From contig JAQPZY010001688.1 in NCBI GenBank assembly GCA_029931535.1, positions 620,001-684,000 of the forward strand: a DNA stretch of 64,000 nt, read 5' to 3'. The DNA comes from Margaritifera margaritifera (lineage: Eukaryota; Mollusca; Bivalvia; Unionida; Margaritiferidae). Under the pieces are notes generated by a model that made no database searches, was not told where the DNA came from, and saw only the letters and a program-made list of their open reading frames with translations. This document shows positions 1-12,003 of this stretch, piece by piece. Every line of letters starts with the position of its first letter. Position 1 is the stretch's first letter. The position numbers and the translations under genes were made by a program.

Positions 1-1505
1 CAATTAATCAGCACTCCAAGTTGCAACTAAAATGGTTGTATTTGCGACTAAAAAATCCGAATTCGCAAGTGAAAATTGTCAACTAGTCGCCCTCTGGTGG
101 CCTTCAGAGTCATAATGTGGCAACCAGAAAAAGACAATAACACTTTCTAATTACAAGTATATACGTTTTATGCTAAAAACATTCAGCAAATTCAATTTAA
201 GTCACAGAACATTTCTTTTTTGATTGTGAGGCTACTAGTTCCAACTTAAGTCACCATCTTTGCATGCGACTATTCTGGTTTCCAGACAACAAGTGACCAG
301 TGCAATTGGACCAACTCATGGCTTTTCTACAAAAATCCATCTCAGAAATATTTCAGTGGAGTGTAAAGAGGTGAAAATCACCAGAAAATGCCAGAGAACT
401 CTGTCACATGCTAAAACATGTTAGTCAAAAACATTATGATACCTTTATGGAATTATCTGCAAAGGTCCAGTTAAAGAAAGTTCTCTAGCGAGTTCATGCT
501 TGAAAAAAGAAACTTGGAAATGTTTCGGCCATTAGTAAGTCATCTCAGTCAAATCGCCGTAATGAACGCTATGAAGTGTGTGACGTGCACATGACGTCAT
601 TTGCTAAAACAAGGTACATATATATGCCAATGGTGGCTACTGTAGTATTTGCTTTTCCAATCATTGGCGGAAAGGGCCCGATCACGTTCTGATTGGTGAC
701 CAGTGGAATACATGATCAGTGCAATCAACCTCAGCTTATCATTTTTGATCTGGAAAAATGCGGACATGGCGACAAATACAGAAAATTCAGTTGGCAGTAA
801 CATTACTGTCAGTCAAACTACCATAAACACAGATATGCCTATGACTTTATTAATATAAACAATCTTCAGAAGAAAACTAAAGTTAAGGCCCTTTATCAGT
901 GAATCTGTGCTCGGACAATATATACAAAGATGGTTTAGAGAACTCGAAAAAAAGAATTTTGATGGCTGACTTGAGGTTCAAGCAAATGATGATGGTTGAA
1001 AGTTCTAACATGGATCCAGGTATACTGTTCAAAATAACCTAATGCTTTTTATAATAACTCTTCAATTTGTCTTAAATAAAACCTTCACTCTTTGTCATCT
1101 TCTACCATTAATTCTGCACTCAATTGATTTCTGGTCTCGATGTGTCACGTGACTAAATTACTAGGACTTGACAACCTAAAATTTGGCATAGCTACTAACA
1201 ATTTTATGTAGGTCGCCTTATGGCTACTAAGGTTTGATAGGTACTTGCGGTGTTGTTAATGCTAATCTTGAATACTGTGAAAGAATTATCAAGTATTTAT
1301 GGAATTCTGGGAGTTTTTGCCAGTTTGTGTGCACTATGATCACAGAAGAATGTCATGTGATGAAAGACAGCAGTCAAGTAATGAAAGAGATATTTCACAT
1401 TGTTTTACACTGGAAAACATGATCATGGCAGAATGTGAGAAATATGTATCACTTTCTAATCATGATGGCAACATCAAATGCTTTCCATCTTAAAACCAAT
1501 TATTT
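1..1505. other. Intron sequence, no recognised feature
   Basis: AT-rich sequence inside the downstream intron of the SLC4 gene. The short ORFs here (up to 68 codons) have no splice context or recognisable motifs, and no SLC4 exon was found. Confidence 0.6.
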
Positions 1506-1690
1506 CATAATTGAATGTCATATTTTACAGGGTTCATGAAGTCATGAAGCTTGAAAATTGATTGCGCACTATGCATGAACATTCTTAGAAAATCCTGAAG
1601 GGAAATGAAGGCCTTTCATGCCATAGCGTGTAATCAATCTTCATGCTTCATGACTTCATGAATCCTGTAAAATGTGAAGTTCAATTCTTG
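1506..1690. mobile_element. Foldback (palindromic) element
   Basis: Two arms of about 68 bp, 1506-1573 and 1622-1690, are near-perfect reverse complements around a 48-bp spacer. Both contain the core ttcatgaagtcatgaagc. The arms end in cataattgaa / ttcaattcttg. Size and shape fit a non-autonomous foldback or MITE insertion. No target-site duplication was resolved and no second copy was seen. Confidence 0.7.
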
Positions 1691-2325
1691 TAATTACAAA
1701 TAGTCATATAAATAAAAAAAATCGCATTAAATAAATAACAGAACTATATTTTAACCATTGTTTACAATACTGTCCAAGCGAATGATTATGTAAGTAGTTC
1801 CGTTCTGGTGTTAAATTCTAGTTTAATGCATCTTGATGCAATTTTAACCGATATAAATGCTTGTTACAAAACCTTGGTAAAAGGTTGTAATTAAAAATTA
1901 ATATGACGAGCATGGTCTAAATTGTTCACAAATTTTTTACACCACTGCCTTTCTACAAAAATCCATCCAGATCATCCAAGTCAGCTTGCTTAGTTTTTGG
2001 GAAACCCCAATATTGTGGACAATTTTTTTTTATTGATTACATTATGATGTGGCAGAGTTAAAAACGACGCTTGCTTTCGCTTTATTTTAAAACTGGCACA
2101 GTATTCAGATGATAGTTTTTTCGTATATCGGGTTTTAGGTCAGGCACTAATTTTGTCTCATAGTGACACTGAGACAGTGACAGCACATGATATACACTTT
2201 TTATTTTTGCCAAGCCTCAAGTTAATTACAGGTAGACTGTGCCATGCTCACCTTTTCACCAGTTTGTTCACATCATAACATATGTGCACACTGAACAATG
2301 TACTGAAAATCAATCCAGCTTATTT

Positions 2326-2545
2326 ACCATATATACTCGCATATAAGCCTGGCCCAAATGCAAGCGACATAGACCCTGATCTGCCGTTGCATAATGCGCC
2401 AACAGATAAGGGTCTATGCTGTTTGTTCTACTGATTAGTCATTACAAACTGCATAGACCCAGATCTACTGGCACATTATGCGACGGAAGATCTAGCTCTA
2501 TGTAGTTTGCAGTTGGTATCGGGTTATACACAAGTATATATGGTA
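2326..2545. mobile_element. Two-hairpin MITE, copy 1
   Basis: A 220-bp element starts TAccatatatactcgc and ends gtatatatggTA, so the termini are inverted repeats next to a TA dinucleotide. Inside are two imperfect hairpins built on catagaccc..gatctgc and gcataatgcgcc. A spacer, tgtttgttctactgattagt, separates them. Related copies lie at 7955, 20383, 24521, 40105 and 57600. The TA at both ends suggests Tc1/mariner-type mobilisation, which is inference. Confidence 0.75.
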
Positions 2546-2565
2546 CATGCTATTCTGTCAATCAG

Positions 2566-2712
2566 GAAGCAGCTGCAGTTGAGTGGTTAAGGCATTAGAC
2601 TCATCACCAGAAGGATGTGGATTTGATTCCCACCATCAGATCAGTCCAGATTGGTTGCCATGGTGTCCTTGGGCAAGGCACTTAACTCTACTTACCTCAG
2701 CAAAATATAATC
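2566..2712 (+). mobile_element. tRNA-derived SINE
   Basis: A-box-like gttgagtggttaaggc and B-box-like ggatttgattccc are spaced as in a tRNA promoter. They are followed by a non-tRNA body with gtgtccttgggcaaggcac, a segment common in SINE tails. It lies about 20 bp after a MITE and just before a core-repeat element. Confidence 0.6.
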
Positions 2713-2740
2713 CTTTAAGTGTTGCTATGCCGTAAAACAC

Positions 2741-5700
2741 CAATAAGATTCTCTCAAAGGGATTGACATTCTACTGTCTGAAATTAATTTCCAGGAATCT
2801 AAGATAAGACCATTTCTAACTGTCCTTTTATTCTTTTTAACTGCTGAATATTGAAACCATCTATGATATTCTTGAGAACTCCAACATACATGTACCAAAC
2901 TTGGTAACAAAACCATTTTATTATGTTTGAGTTAACATGTTAACATGTTCACAAGAAACCTGTAAGCGCAGTAGAAAATTCTTTGTCATACCCTTTGACC
3001 ATGAACCTGATATAATGGATCAATAAACCTGTCTCAGACAAAGGCAAGATATAACTACATGTAAAGTTTGGTTAAATCTTTAAGTAATATTTTGGGAGAA
3101 TATTTTTTGTTGATGAACTGGTATCATTCATGGTATTCTTCAGATCTATCCACAAATGGAGTTAAATGAAAAAAATCCAGTCATACTTGTTTGTATTATC
3201 ATGCTTACAAGGCAGTACAGCTATAAAAAATAACCAAGTCAAGATCTCTGACCTTAAAATCAACTTGTTCATTGGAATGCAACTAAATACAAAGTCTGGT
3301 CAAAATTCACTTGTATATGTACAATTCACAGTGTTCATAAGGTTAGTAAAGTACAGAAATGCAAGCAATGACCTTACACTTGACCCCTAGGTCAATTAGG
3401 TCTGGTTTTCAAAACTCCTTCACAAAAGTGCAGATATGTTGGAAATCAGGTTTGCACGATTTTCATTTAGAACCAATTAAATATTGCAAGAAGTGTTTTA
3501 ACGAAAACTCCATGTCAAGGCCACCATTCACACAAAATATGTAGTGAAAACAAGATTTTTGAGATGGCTATAGTGCCATGTTGGAAGTCAGATGAGCACC
3601 ATTATCATTCCGAACTAACTACATATTGCTATCAGCATCATTACAAGATTTGTCAAATTTTGGGAGGTAACATTGGCATTACTTTCATCTAGGACCAACC
3701 ACATATAGTGAAGAGTGTTTTAGTGAAAACCACATGTCAATATGACCATCTCTTAAAGAGGACTAGTGAGGTATATCACCACCAATTTTATTTAGGACCA
3801 ATTAGATATCATATAAGAAGTATTTGAGTGAAAACCCAATAATACTGCAAAATTTACCAAAGTGTCTAAACGTTGACACCGAGTATAATAACCAAAACAA
3901 TTCCATTGAATCATACATTCAAAACTCAAACTTTCACGTGATCTTCACATTAGACTCACAGCTGGCAGCTTTTTATATGAAAGCCACTGACAATCTGCAT
4001 GCCATACCTCAATCAACCTGCTATTATTTGTATTTGCTATATGTCTTTACCTCTTATTATGACAAGATTCAGCTTGTAAGACATGTCTATGTTGAATATA
4101 TCTGACAATTTAGGTAAAACATCCTTAGATCATTGTGATATTGATTCATACTGCTACATATAAGTGCATGATAAAAAATTTAATTGATAATGCAACTGGA
4201 TGTACTGTCTGGACATGCGTGTGCAGAGGCTTATAAAAGGTTATGTTAACCAACATGTTTTGCAAAGGGAAATAATGTAGTTTAAAGAATTTTTTTGTCA
4301 GCAAGATTAATAAATCAACCTGATGTGTTGTGTTGTGTAATGTGCAGTACAACCAATTCTCATCAACTTTGGCTGCTCGTTTCCACAGTTACCAATTTTG
4401 TAAATGTTTACAGACAGTAAACTAAACTAAGCCATTTATATGTGTCAACAATCCAGCCTTAGTTAAACCCCATGCCTACATGACTATCTGTTCAGAAGAA
4501 GGTAACAAGATTTTCAAGATGGCTGCCATGGTAGCCATATTGGATATCTGACTGGCACCAGTTTTGTTTATGACCAACTAGATATCATAAGAAGTCTTTT
4601 ACTGAAAATCCCATGTCACTATGATTGTCCATTCAGGACAAGTAGCTACGAGATATAATAAGATTCTCAAGACTGCCACCATACCGGCCATAAGGAATGT
4701 CAGATCAGCACCTTTTTTTTATTCAGGCAGCACCTTTTTTTTATTCAGGACCAACCAGACACCGCAATAACTCTTTTAGTGAAACCACCATGTTGCTATG
4801 GTCATCCGTTTAGGAGAAGTAAACATAACAAGATTTTCAAGATGGCCACCATGCTGGCCATATTGTATGTTATATTGGCATCATTTTCATTTACAACCAA
4901 CCTGAAATGATAAGAAGTCTTTTGGTGAAACCCCATGCAGCTTTAGCCACCTGTTTTGGAGAAGTAGCAATAAGAAGATTTGGCTAACATGTTCGAGGTC
5001 TGATTAGCAGCATTTTCATTTAGTACCAAGTAGACATCATAAGTCTTTCCGTAAAAACCCATTTAAATATGACCATCACGTTTAGGAGGAGTAGTGATAA
5101 CAAGAGTTTCAAGATGGATGCCATGGTGTCCATATTGGATGTCAGATTGGCACCATTTTCATTTAGGACAAAACTAACATCATATTAGGTATTTTAGTGA
5201 AAACCCCAAGTCAATATAACCAACTGTTCAGGATGGGTAGTGATAAGATTTTCAAGATCACTGCAATGGTGGTCAAACTGGATATCCAAGGGCATTTCCG
5301 ACATGCACCATTTTCATTTAGGACCAACTAGACATCATAAGAAGTCTTTTAGTGAAAACCTTCTGTTGATATAACATTCCATTCCAGAGTAGCTATAAGA
5401 AGATTTTCAAGATGGATGCTAAGGTGGCTATATTGGATGTCAGATAGGCACCATTTTCATTTAGGACCAAACAAGACATCATATTAAATATTTTAGTGAC
5501 ACCCCATGTCGATACAACCATCCGTTCAAGATGAGTAGTGCTAAGATTTTCAAGATGGCCACAATGGCAGTCAAATTGGATATCCAAGGGCATGTCCAAC
5601 AGGCATCATTTTCATTTAGGTCCAACTAGACATCATAAGAAAGTCTTTAAGTGATAACCCCATGTCAATATGATCATTTGTTCACGAGGAGTAGCTATAA

Positions 5701-5935
5701 AAAAAATTTCAAGATGGATGCCATGGTGACCACACTAGATGTAGAGCATACAACCATCCATTCTTGAGAAGTAGTGATAATATTTTCAAGATGGCCACCA
5801 TGGCAGCCATATTGGATATCAGATCTGTACCATTTTAATTTAAGATTAACTAGCCATCATAAGGAGTCTTTCAGTGAAAATCCCATACAGTTAGTGTCAA
5901 CAGAAATTTATCCAGTGTACACTCATGTCATTCCT
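2741..5935 (+). mobile_element. Pearl/Helitron-like element with tandem ~160-bp cores (family 1)
   Basis: It opens near aagattctctcaaagggatt, a diverged form of the caagagtccctcaaagggac start seen at 8640. From about 3540 a degenerate repeat recurs every 150-165 bp: caagattttcaagatggccacc, atattggatgtcagattggc, ccattttcatttaggaccaa, then agaagtcttttagtgaaaac. The array is interrupted at about 3850-4455 by a different repeat. The 3' hairpin terminus seen in other copies was not found. The name is from memory of bivalve pearl elements. Confidence 0.65.
3850..4455. repeat. Dispersed repeat nested in the core array (copy 1)
   Basis: This block interrupts family 1 core repeats and is homologous to 14910-15600. 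Shared stretches include catctgacaatttag, aaaacatcct, gtgatattg, gctacatata, taatgcagtttaaagaat in near-identical form, caaccaattctc and aactaaactaagccattta. Copy 2 carries extra blocks. It has no coding potential. Confidence 0.7.
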
Positions 5936-6067
5936 GAGTGTATATATTGTGCTTATCCATATGTAACATGAAAACTGTAATGTGCACTCAGCAAAGACCA
6001 AGATATGTTATTTCAAAGTGTGCCAGGCCTATCTGTCATAAGACTTTACTCAGCATTTAAAATATGA

Positions 6068-6232
6068 AATATTACACTATTTCTCCCAAGATAAGACCAA
6101 ATGACCAATCTGATAAATGTTTCAAAAAGTAAGGGGTAGACTTAATATGAAACAAAGATATCCTTAGCAAAATATTTACCAAAATTTTGTAAAATGAGGG
6201 GATGGGCTTATCATCGGATAAATACAGTACTC
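6068..6232. mobile_element. Second MITE-like family, copy 1
   Basis: Terminal segments acactatttctcccaagataag and cttatcatcggataaatacagt are imperfect inverted repeats around ~120 bp containing aaagatatccttagcaaa and tttaccaaaattttgta. A close relative occupies 40609-40770 and a diverged one 58040-58208. Confidence 0.55.
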
Positions 6233-7149
6233 CAGAGTTGAAAATCAGACTCGAAATCAACAAGTCTTGCCTTTTAATATGTCAGAATAATTTTTAGTAA
6301 GAGTCAAGTCAAGTTTTAGTATGGAGGTGCCAGGTCTATGCTGTCTGAACTAACTTGTACCGGTAGAATGAATAGCACAGATTGTGACTTGTAGCACAAC
6401 CATTTACCCTGAACAGATGTTCATCAGTAGTTTTCTAAAGATGTGTCTGTAATTTTAGCTACGTGTTTATCATCCCAATACTGACAGCTGGACTGATTAG
6501 CATCAACATTTTGAAGATCCTCTAAAAGTATGCATGTGCCCATTTCTACTGAGGCTGGTCCTCTAATTAGCGGACATCCCACCCACCCCTTCTGTACCAA
6601 CCATAGTCTGCACGAATTGGCTGATACAAGATAACAATTCTTGGTGCATATGTTAATTTCTATTAAGATCATCTCATCTGCCATTCAGAGAGGTCATAAA
6701 TTCCACTGCTTTACTATATTGGTCAACAATTCATCAGACCATCAAATTCACAGGCTTAATCTCACACGATCATATAGATGCTTGAATGTAGTGCAACAGA
6801 ACATTTTCAAGCATTTCAGTGACAGAGCTTAAGAGCCCAACAAATGAATAGAACTCTGGCATGCTGCATCCTTGCACAAAATGATTTTGCCTGTACAACT
6901 GATACTTTGAACCATATCCCATATTTTTTAAAAAAATATTCTGAAGAAAATACAGAGAAATCATATCAGTAAACAGCTCTGTGCCAGCACATTATGTGTT
7001 GCAGATCTGGAATTAGGTTGCTTCCAAATGGCTGCTATACACAGGTGAATACACTAGATAGCTTTAGTTTCAACAAAGCCCAAAAAAAGCAATAAACAAT
7101 CGCATTCCTAACAAGACCTCTGCTTGTGGTTAGCATCCTGGGCAAACAG
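6233..7149. other. Intron sequence, no recognised feature
   Basis: The ORF at 6424-6684 (86 codons, minus) lacks family motifs and splice signals. Nothing else is supported. Confidence 0.5.
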
Positions 7150-7326
7150 TCAGTCAATTGCAGATCTGAATCCTACCCAGACTAGCCTGGATCAGCTGAT
7201 ATGATGACTTCCTGGGCAATACATTTTATTTCCATTGCCTTTTACCCTGGTTCATGCTGGAAGTGGGAATGAACCTGGGACCACATGGATTGAAAGTAAA
7301 TGCATTATCACCTGACTATCCAGGCT
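7150..7326 (-). mobile_element. Possible tRNA-derived SINE
   Basis: On the minus strand agcctggatagtcaggtgat is followed by the B-box-like aggttcattccca, matching the layout of a tRNA-headed SINE. The copy is diverged and the tail is not defined. Confidence 0.35.
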
Positions 7327-7541
7327 TCTTCAAAAACATTTGTTCTAGAGAAGACAAAAAACAAAAACAACCTATAACTGTGTTCATGGAATATGGATGC
7401 CTCACCACAGCGCCCTTAAAAATTACCTAAATACAAAACAAAAACACTCAGGTGTGATGGACAGACAAGGTTAATTCTACATGCCTTACCATGGTCATGG
7501 AGGTGCATACCAAAAAGGAAGAGGCAAAAGATCATACTTAC

Positions 7542-7675
7542 ATGCAAAAATTATGCAGAATAGTCTCAAACACAAGGACAGGTCCAGTACTCCCTAATAG
7601 TGTCAGTGGTTGTCCTGAGAATAGAGCGTAAACCACACCAACAATGGCCCCAGATAGAAGACTTTCAATGGCTGC
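7542..7675 (-). CDS. SLC4A7/8/10-like: SLC4 transporter exon: TM2-TM3 region
   Basis: This 134-nt exon follows acceptor atcaatacag and ends at donor AT|gtaagt. It starts in phase 0 and ends in phase 2. It encodes 44 residues: AAIESLLSGAIVGVVYALFS, then [17 protein letters not shown], then TILHNFC. It matches the family string 'AIESL...[28 protein letters not shown]', which forms TM2 and the discontinuous TM3 of the anion-binding core. No exon for the next block (YLSLR...GLWT) was seen from 7541 to 1, so the gene continues beyond the left edge. Confidence 0.97.
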
Positions 7676-7954
7676 CTGTATTGATAACACAAGAAAATGT
7701 ATCGATCAGATGTGAATCGGATGAGTATGGGTCAGAAAATTTGTTTATCTAGGTCTGATATTCTAAGTACTGATGTGTAATAGTGCAAACTATTTTACAT
7801 AGTCAATCATAGGGTTGCACCAATAAATTGATTTATATTCATAAAAACTGATTACTATTTTTCAGTAATCGATGATTTGAAACAGTACAACATAGCTTAG
7901 AAAGGACTATTTCAAAGTGCCTAAGAAGTGCCCAAATTTGGCTTAATTGTTCTA
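7676..7954. other. Intron sequence with a short dispersed fragment
   Basis: Around 7812-7890 a segment (gttgcaccaataaattgatt ... cagtaatcgatga) is weakly similar to the sequence at 63487-63590 (ggggtgaaatgattaatcga). Otherwise nothing is recognised. Confidence 0.3.
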
Positions 7955-8172
7955 CTGTCTATACTCACGTATAAGCCGATACCAACTGCAAAGCTGCATA
8001 GACCCAGATCTGCTTTTGCATAATGCGCCGGCAGATCTGTCTATGCAGTTTGTAAGGACTAATCAGTAGAACAAACAACATAGACCCTGATCTGCCGGCA
8101 CATTATGCGATGGCAGATCAGGGTCTATGTTGTTTGCATTTGGACCCGGCTTATACGTGAGTATAGATGGTA
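7955..8172. mobile_element. Two-hairpin MITE, copy 2
   Basis: It is a well-preserved copy in inverted orientation relative to copy 1. The termini are ctatactcacgtataagcc and ggcttatacgtgagtatag. Both internal hairpins (catagacccagatctgc..., catagaccctgatctgcc...) are nearly intact. It lies 280 bp upstream, in transcript order, of the exon at 7542-7675. Confidence 0.78.
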
Positions 8173-8242
8173 CTTCACTAATGGAGGCAACCTGTTTACA
8201 GTGGAATGTGTCCCTGATAATGAGTGCAGTTTAATTAAAACA

Positions 8243-8639
8243 AGAGTCCCTCAAAGAGACTGATGCTCTACTGGCCTAAAAGAATTTGCATGAATTCACA
8301 AGAAGTCTGTTTCATTCCTACTTTTATCTTTCAAACTGCTGAATATAAAAATCATCTCAGATACTCTTAAATACTCAAACCTGGCAACAACAAAATAAAT
8401 TTGTGTATACAAGATAAGTGCAGTAAAAAAATCTTTCTCTTGGCCTTTGATTTCAACCTGGCAAGATCACTAAACTTATCTCAGATACTGTCAAGATATA
8501 TCCACTTGCAATGTTTGATTTAATCCATAAATATCACCTTTTTGAAAGTTATTAAACTGACATTATTCAAGGTATTCTTCAAACTGGATCTGATAAAAAT
8601 TCATTTAAACTTGCCAATGCTCGCAAGCCATCACAGATA
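8243..8639 (+). mobile_element. 5'-end fragment of a pearl/Helitron-like element
   Basis: It starts acaagagtccctcaaagaga, like the complete element that follows. It shares the early non-array segment (gctgaatat, cctggcaaca, atctcagatact). It stops exactly where the next caagagtccc start begins, so the two are arranged head to tail. Confidence 0.6.
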
Positions 8640-9925
8640 CAAACAAGAGTCCCTCAAAGGGACCCACACTCTATTGGGCAAAAAGAATTTCCAGGAATTT
8701 AAGATAAGACCATTTCTTCCTTTTAACTGCTGAGTGTTGAAACACTCTCTGATATTCTTCAGCAATAACAAGAGTTTCAAATTAGCTGCTGTGGTGGACA
8801 TATTGGATGTCAGATTGGCACCATTTTCATTTAGGACAAAGTAGACATCGTTAGAAGTCTTTTGGTGAAAACTCCATGTCATGATGATCATCCATTCAGG
8901 AGAAGCAGTCACAACAAGATTTTCAAGAAAGCCATCATGACAGTCATATTTGATGTATGGCTGGCACCATTTTCATTTAGGACCAACTAGGTAACATAGG
9001 AAGTCTAATGGTGAAAACCCATGTTGATATAGCCATCCATTTGGGAGGTACAGACATTACAATATTTTCAAGATAGCCACCATGGTGGCCATATTGAGGG
9101 TCAGTCATTTTCATTTAGGACCAACTCTTCTGATGAAAACCCCATGTCAAAATGACTTTCCATTTAAGAGCAGTAGCGAAAACAAGATTTTCAAGATGGC
9201 CAGATCAGCACCATTTTAATTTAGGATCAACAAAACATTATAAGAAGTCTTTTAGTGAAAATCCCATGCTGATATGACTATTCATTAAGAAGAAGTAGTA
9301 ATAAAATTTTCAAGATGGCCACTGTGGCAGCCATATTAGACATTAGATCATAAGAAATCTTCTGGTGAAAGTCCCATGTCCATATGACTTTCCATTCTTC
9401 AGGAGTAGAGACAACAAGATTTTCAAGATGGCTGCAGTGTGGTGGCCATATTGGTTGTCAGATCAACACTATTTTCATTTAAGAGCAAAGTGATATCATA
9501 AGAAATCTTTTGGTGAAAACCCCACGTCAATATGACTTTCTGTTCAGGAGAAGTTGCAACAAGAAGCTTTTCAAGATGGCCATATTGAATGTCAGATTGG
9601 CACCATTTTTATTTAAAACCAACTAGACATCATAAGACATCTTTTAGTGAAAACCCCTTGCTGATATGACTATCGATGCAGGAGGAGTAGCAATAAAAAG
9701 ATTTTCAAGATGGCCACTGTGGTGACCATATTGGATGTCCAAGCAACACCATTTTGATTTAGGACCAACTAGACCATGGGATGAATGTGTGTGCAAAGTT
9801 TTATGGCAATCCTGAAAGTAGTTTAAGAGAAGTAGTGATAACAAACTTGTGCAAATTGATGGACTGACAACAACAGACCATCCCATAAGTTCTTCTGGTC
9901 TATGACCAGTAGAGCTAAAAAAAAA
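8640..9925 (+). mobile_element. Complete pearl/Helitron-like element with family 1 cores
   Basis: The 5' end is acaagagtccctcaaaggga, which contains a short inverted repeat (gtccctcaaagggac). The body holds about seven degenerate copies of the core also seen at 3540-5935 (ttttcaagatggccac, cattttcatttaggac). The 3' end is taagttcttctggtctatga followed by ccagtagagctaaaa, a short hairpin and an A-rich end. It has no coding capacity. This defines the element's two ends. Confidence 0.7.
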
Positions 9926-10179
9926 ACAAGTCAAGATCTTTGACTTTGAAATCAATGTCAGAAGTTCTGACCATCAATTTGTTTAATGAAAACAATAAAA
10001 TACAAAGTCTGGCCAAATTCATTTGTATATGTACAAATACATGTGACAGAACAGACAATTTCGACTTTAAATCAAGAGGATTTTCATTGACCTGATTTTT
10101 AGCATGCAAATAGATAAAAATGACAACTATTGAACAAATTTCCATTTTTTTTAATACTAAAATATGCATGTCATTTCAT

Positions 10180-10612
10180 CACATTAGTCCTTTCACAGTA
10201 CTTTGTTGCCTTTCATACTGTCCTTACCACAAGCATTTTTAGCATCTCTTAGCAGATCATTGCTGGATTATATTTGTAGCAGTCCTCATCATTGTTGATT
10301 TTAACTTAGGAGATGATGTATTGTTACTGGATCCAGGTTTCCTCTCAAGTCAGTCTGGATTTTCCTCAGAATGGAAAATGTCCTTTCAGTGTATGCATTG
10401 GAATGTGGCAATGTTAATACAACTCTACTGAGTTCACTAAGAAGTTTAAATTGCTTCCTGCCTGTGGGTAGATTCAGGTTGCTGACTGTCTGCCAGAACT
10501 GCTCAAGATTGGTGCTGTAAGGGTCAAAGTTGTGAAGTTCTTCTCTGGGAGGCAGTATGTAGTCCTGAATTTCATCTTCCAGTGCAGTTCTCTCACTCTG
10601 TGTTAGTGTCAT
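10180..10612 (-). pseudogene. hAT transposase C-terminal remnant
   Basis: An open stretch of 103 codons contains LEQFWQTVSNLNL, LSRVVLTLPHSNAYTERTFS and ILRKIQTDLRGNLDP, the layout of the hAT C-terminal dimerisation region. The similarity continues past the stop in the next frame (INNDEDCYKYNP) and then in a third frame (DLLRDAKNA), so at least two frameshifts are present. No zinc finger or catalytic region was found upstream. It is a dead fragment lying in an intron of the host gene and on the same strand. Confidence 0.75.
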
Positions 10613-12003
10613 AAAAACCTCTCAGACAGCTTTATCCAATGTGGTATGCAACTCACCTTCTAGTCATGATATAGAAGTTAACCAAGTTTTATCTAGTGAT
10701 CTCAAAAGGCTTTGAAATTATAAAGTGGAAACAAAAGTGTGATCGACATATGGTTGGATGTGGATACTATGTCCTATTTTTCATGAAAAGGCAGGGGACA
10801 ATGTATCACCACTTTTTTTCTGTCATGGAGGATTCTAAGTTATTAATCACTGAATAATTATTAGTATACTTTCAATCTGATAAAATCTTTTCTTTTTTCT
10901 CATATTGTTGAAATGAAGACAACAACTTCTTATCTCACTTCTGTTTGATATTTCCTGTGGTTCTGCCAGGCTACATCTATTGTTGTGGAACAGCAACTTT
11001 GGGACAGGTCCATAAAGTTTTAGGGGTGAATGGGATTGTTGCTATAGTCAAACTTTAAACTCACTGGTTTTGTTGTGCATTTAAGTAAAAAGTCATAGTT
11101 ATCGGCATGCGGTTTTATTTATATTGGGCTGATTCCATTGATCATTTTTTAATAAATCTTTTTGCAAATGACTACTATTTTGCTTGACATCCCTTCCACC
11201 AATGAAATTGAACTGTCTACTCACAAACTTGGTAGAGATCAACTTTTTAATGTGTTCTTCACACCTTTTGTTACAAAACAATACAGCATTATGTAATCTA
11301 TATCCATCTTGAACATTGCTTGCCGGTGCCCACGTATGACAACTATCATCAAGTCTGAATACAAGTTTTTACCACAAACTCAGTGCCCAATTTGAGCATT
11401 TATGGACAGTCAGTCCTTTCATATATGTCTGGTGTATATAAAAGCATTGGGAACCCTGATATAACATAACATTCATATGATCACACTGTGACATAACACA
11501 TGGCAATGTCACATAGCAATGTCAGTAAGTCTCTTAAAGTTATGTCATGAATAGAATCTTAAATTCGTGTTCCCTAAATGTTAAAGTTATGAAACTCATG
11601 AACATGAAGTAAACAGGTTGTAGTTTATATTTTACAATTCAAGTAATAAATTTCATATTAGTTGAACACCACAATGTGTGCATAATATGATGGCACAGTG
11701 TCTGCATAAAAGAAAGAGTCTATTTGATGGAAAAGGGGATACCCACCTGCTGAATGCAAAATGTCACACTTAAAAGCATGCTAAACGAAAATATATCCAC
11801 TGCTTTGTATCATTTTAGAGTATAAAGGAGCTTCAATATGAGATCTTAATTTAGATGGATAGATGCAGGATAGTGTCAAGCAGAAATCCAAGAACCTTCC
11901 ACCTCTCGATGAAATGACAGGTACAGTCAGTGCTGTCATTATATTATGCATGTACAATCCTGTAACATTCTCCATTTATCAATATGACAAATCTAAAGTT
12001 TAC
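10613..12003. other. Intron sequence, no firmly recognised feature
   Basis: The minus-strand ORF at 11099-11281 (CNKRCEEHIKKL...) lies upstream of the hAT remnant and could be more of that element. No diagnostic motif is present. Confidence 0.4.
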
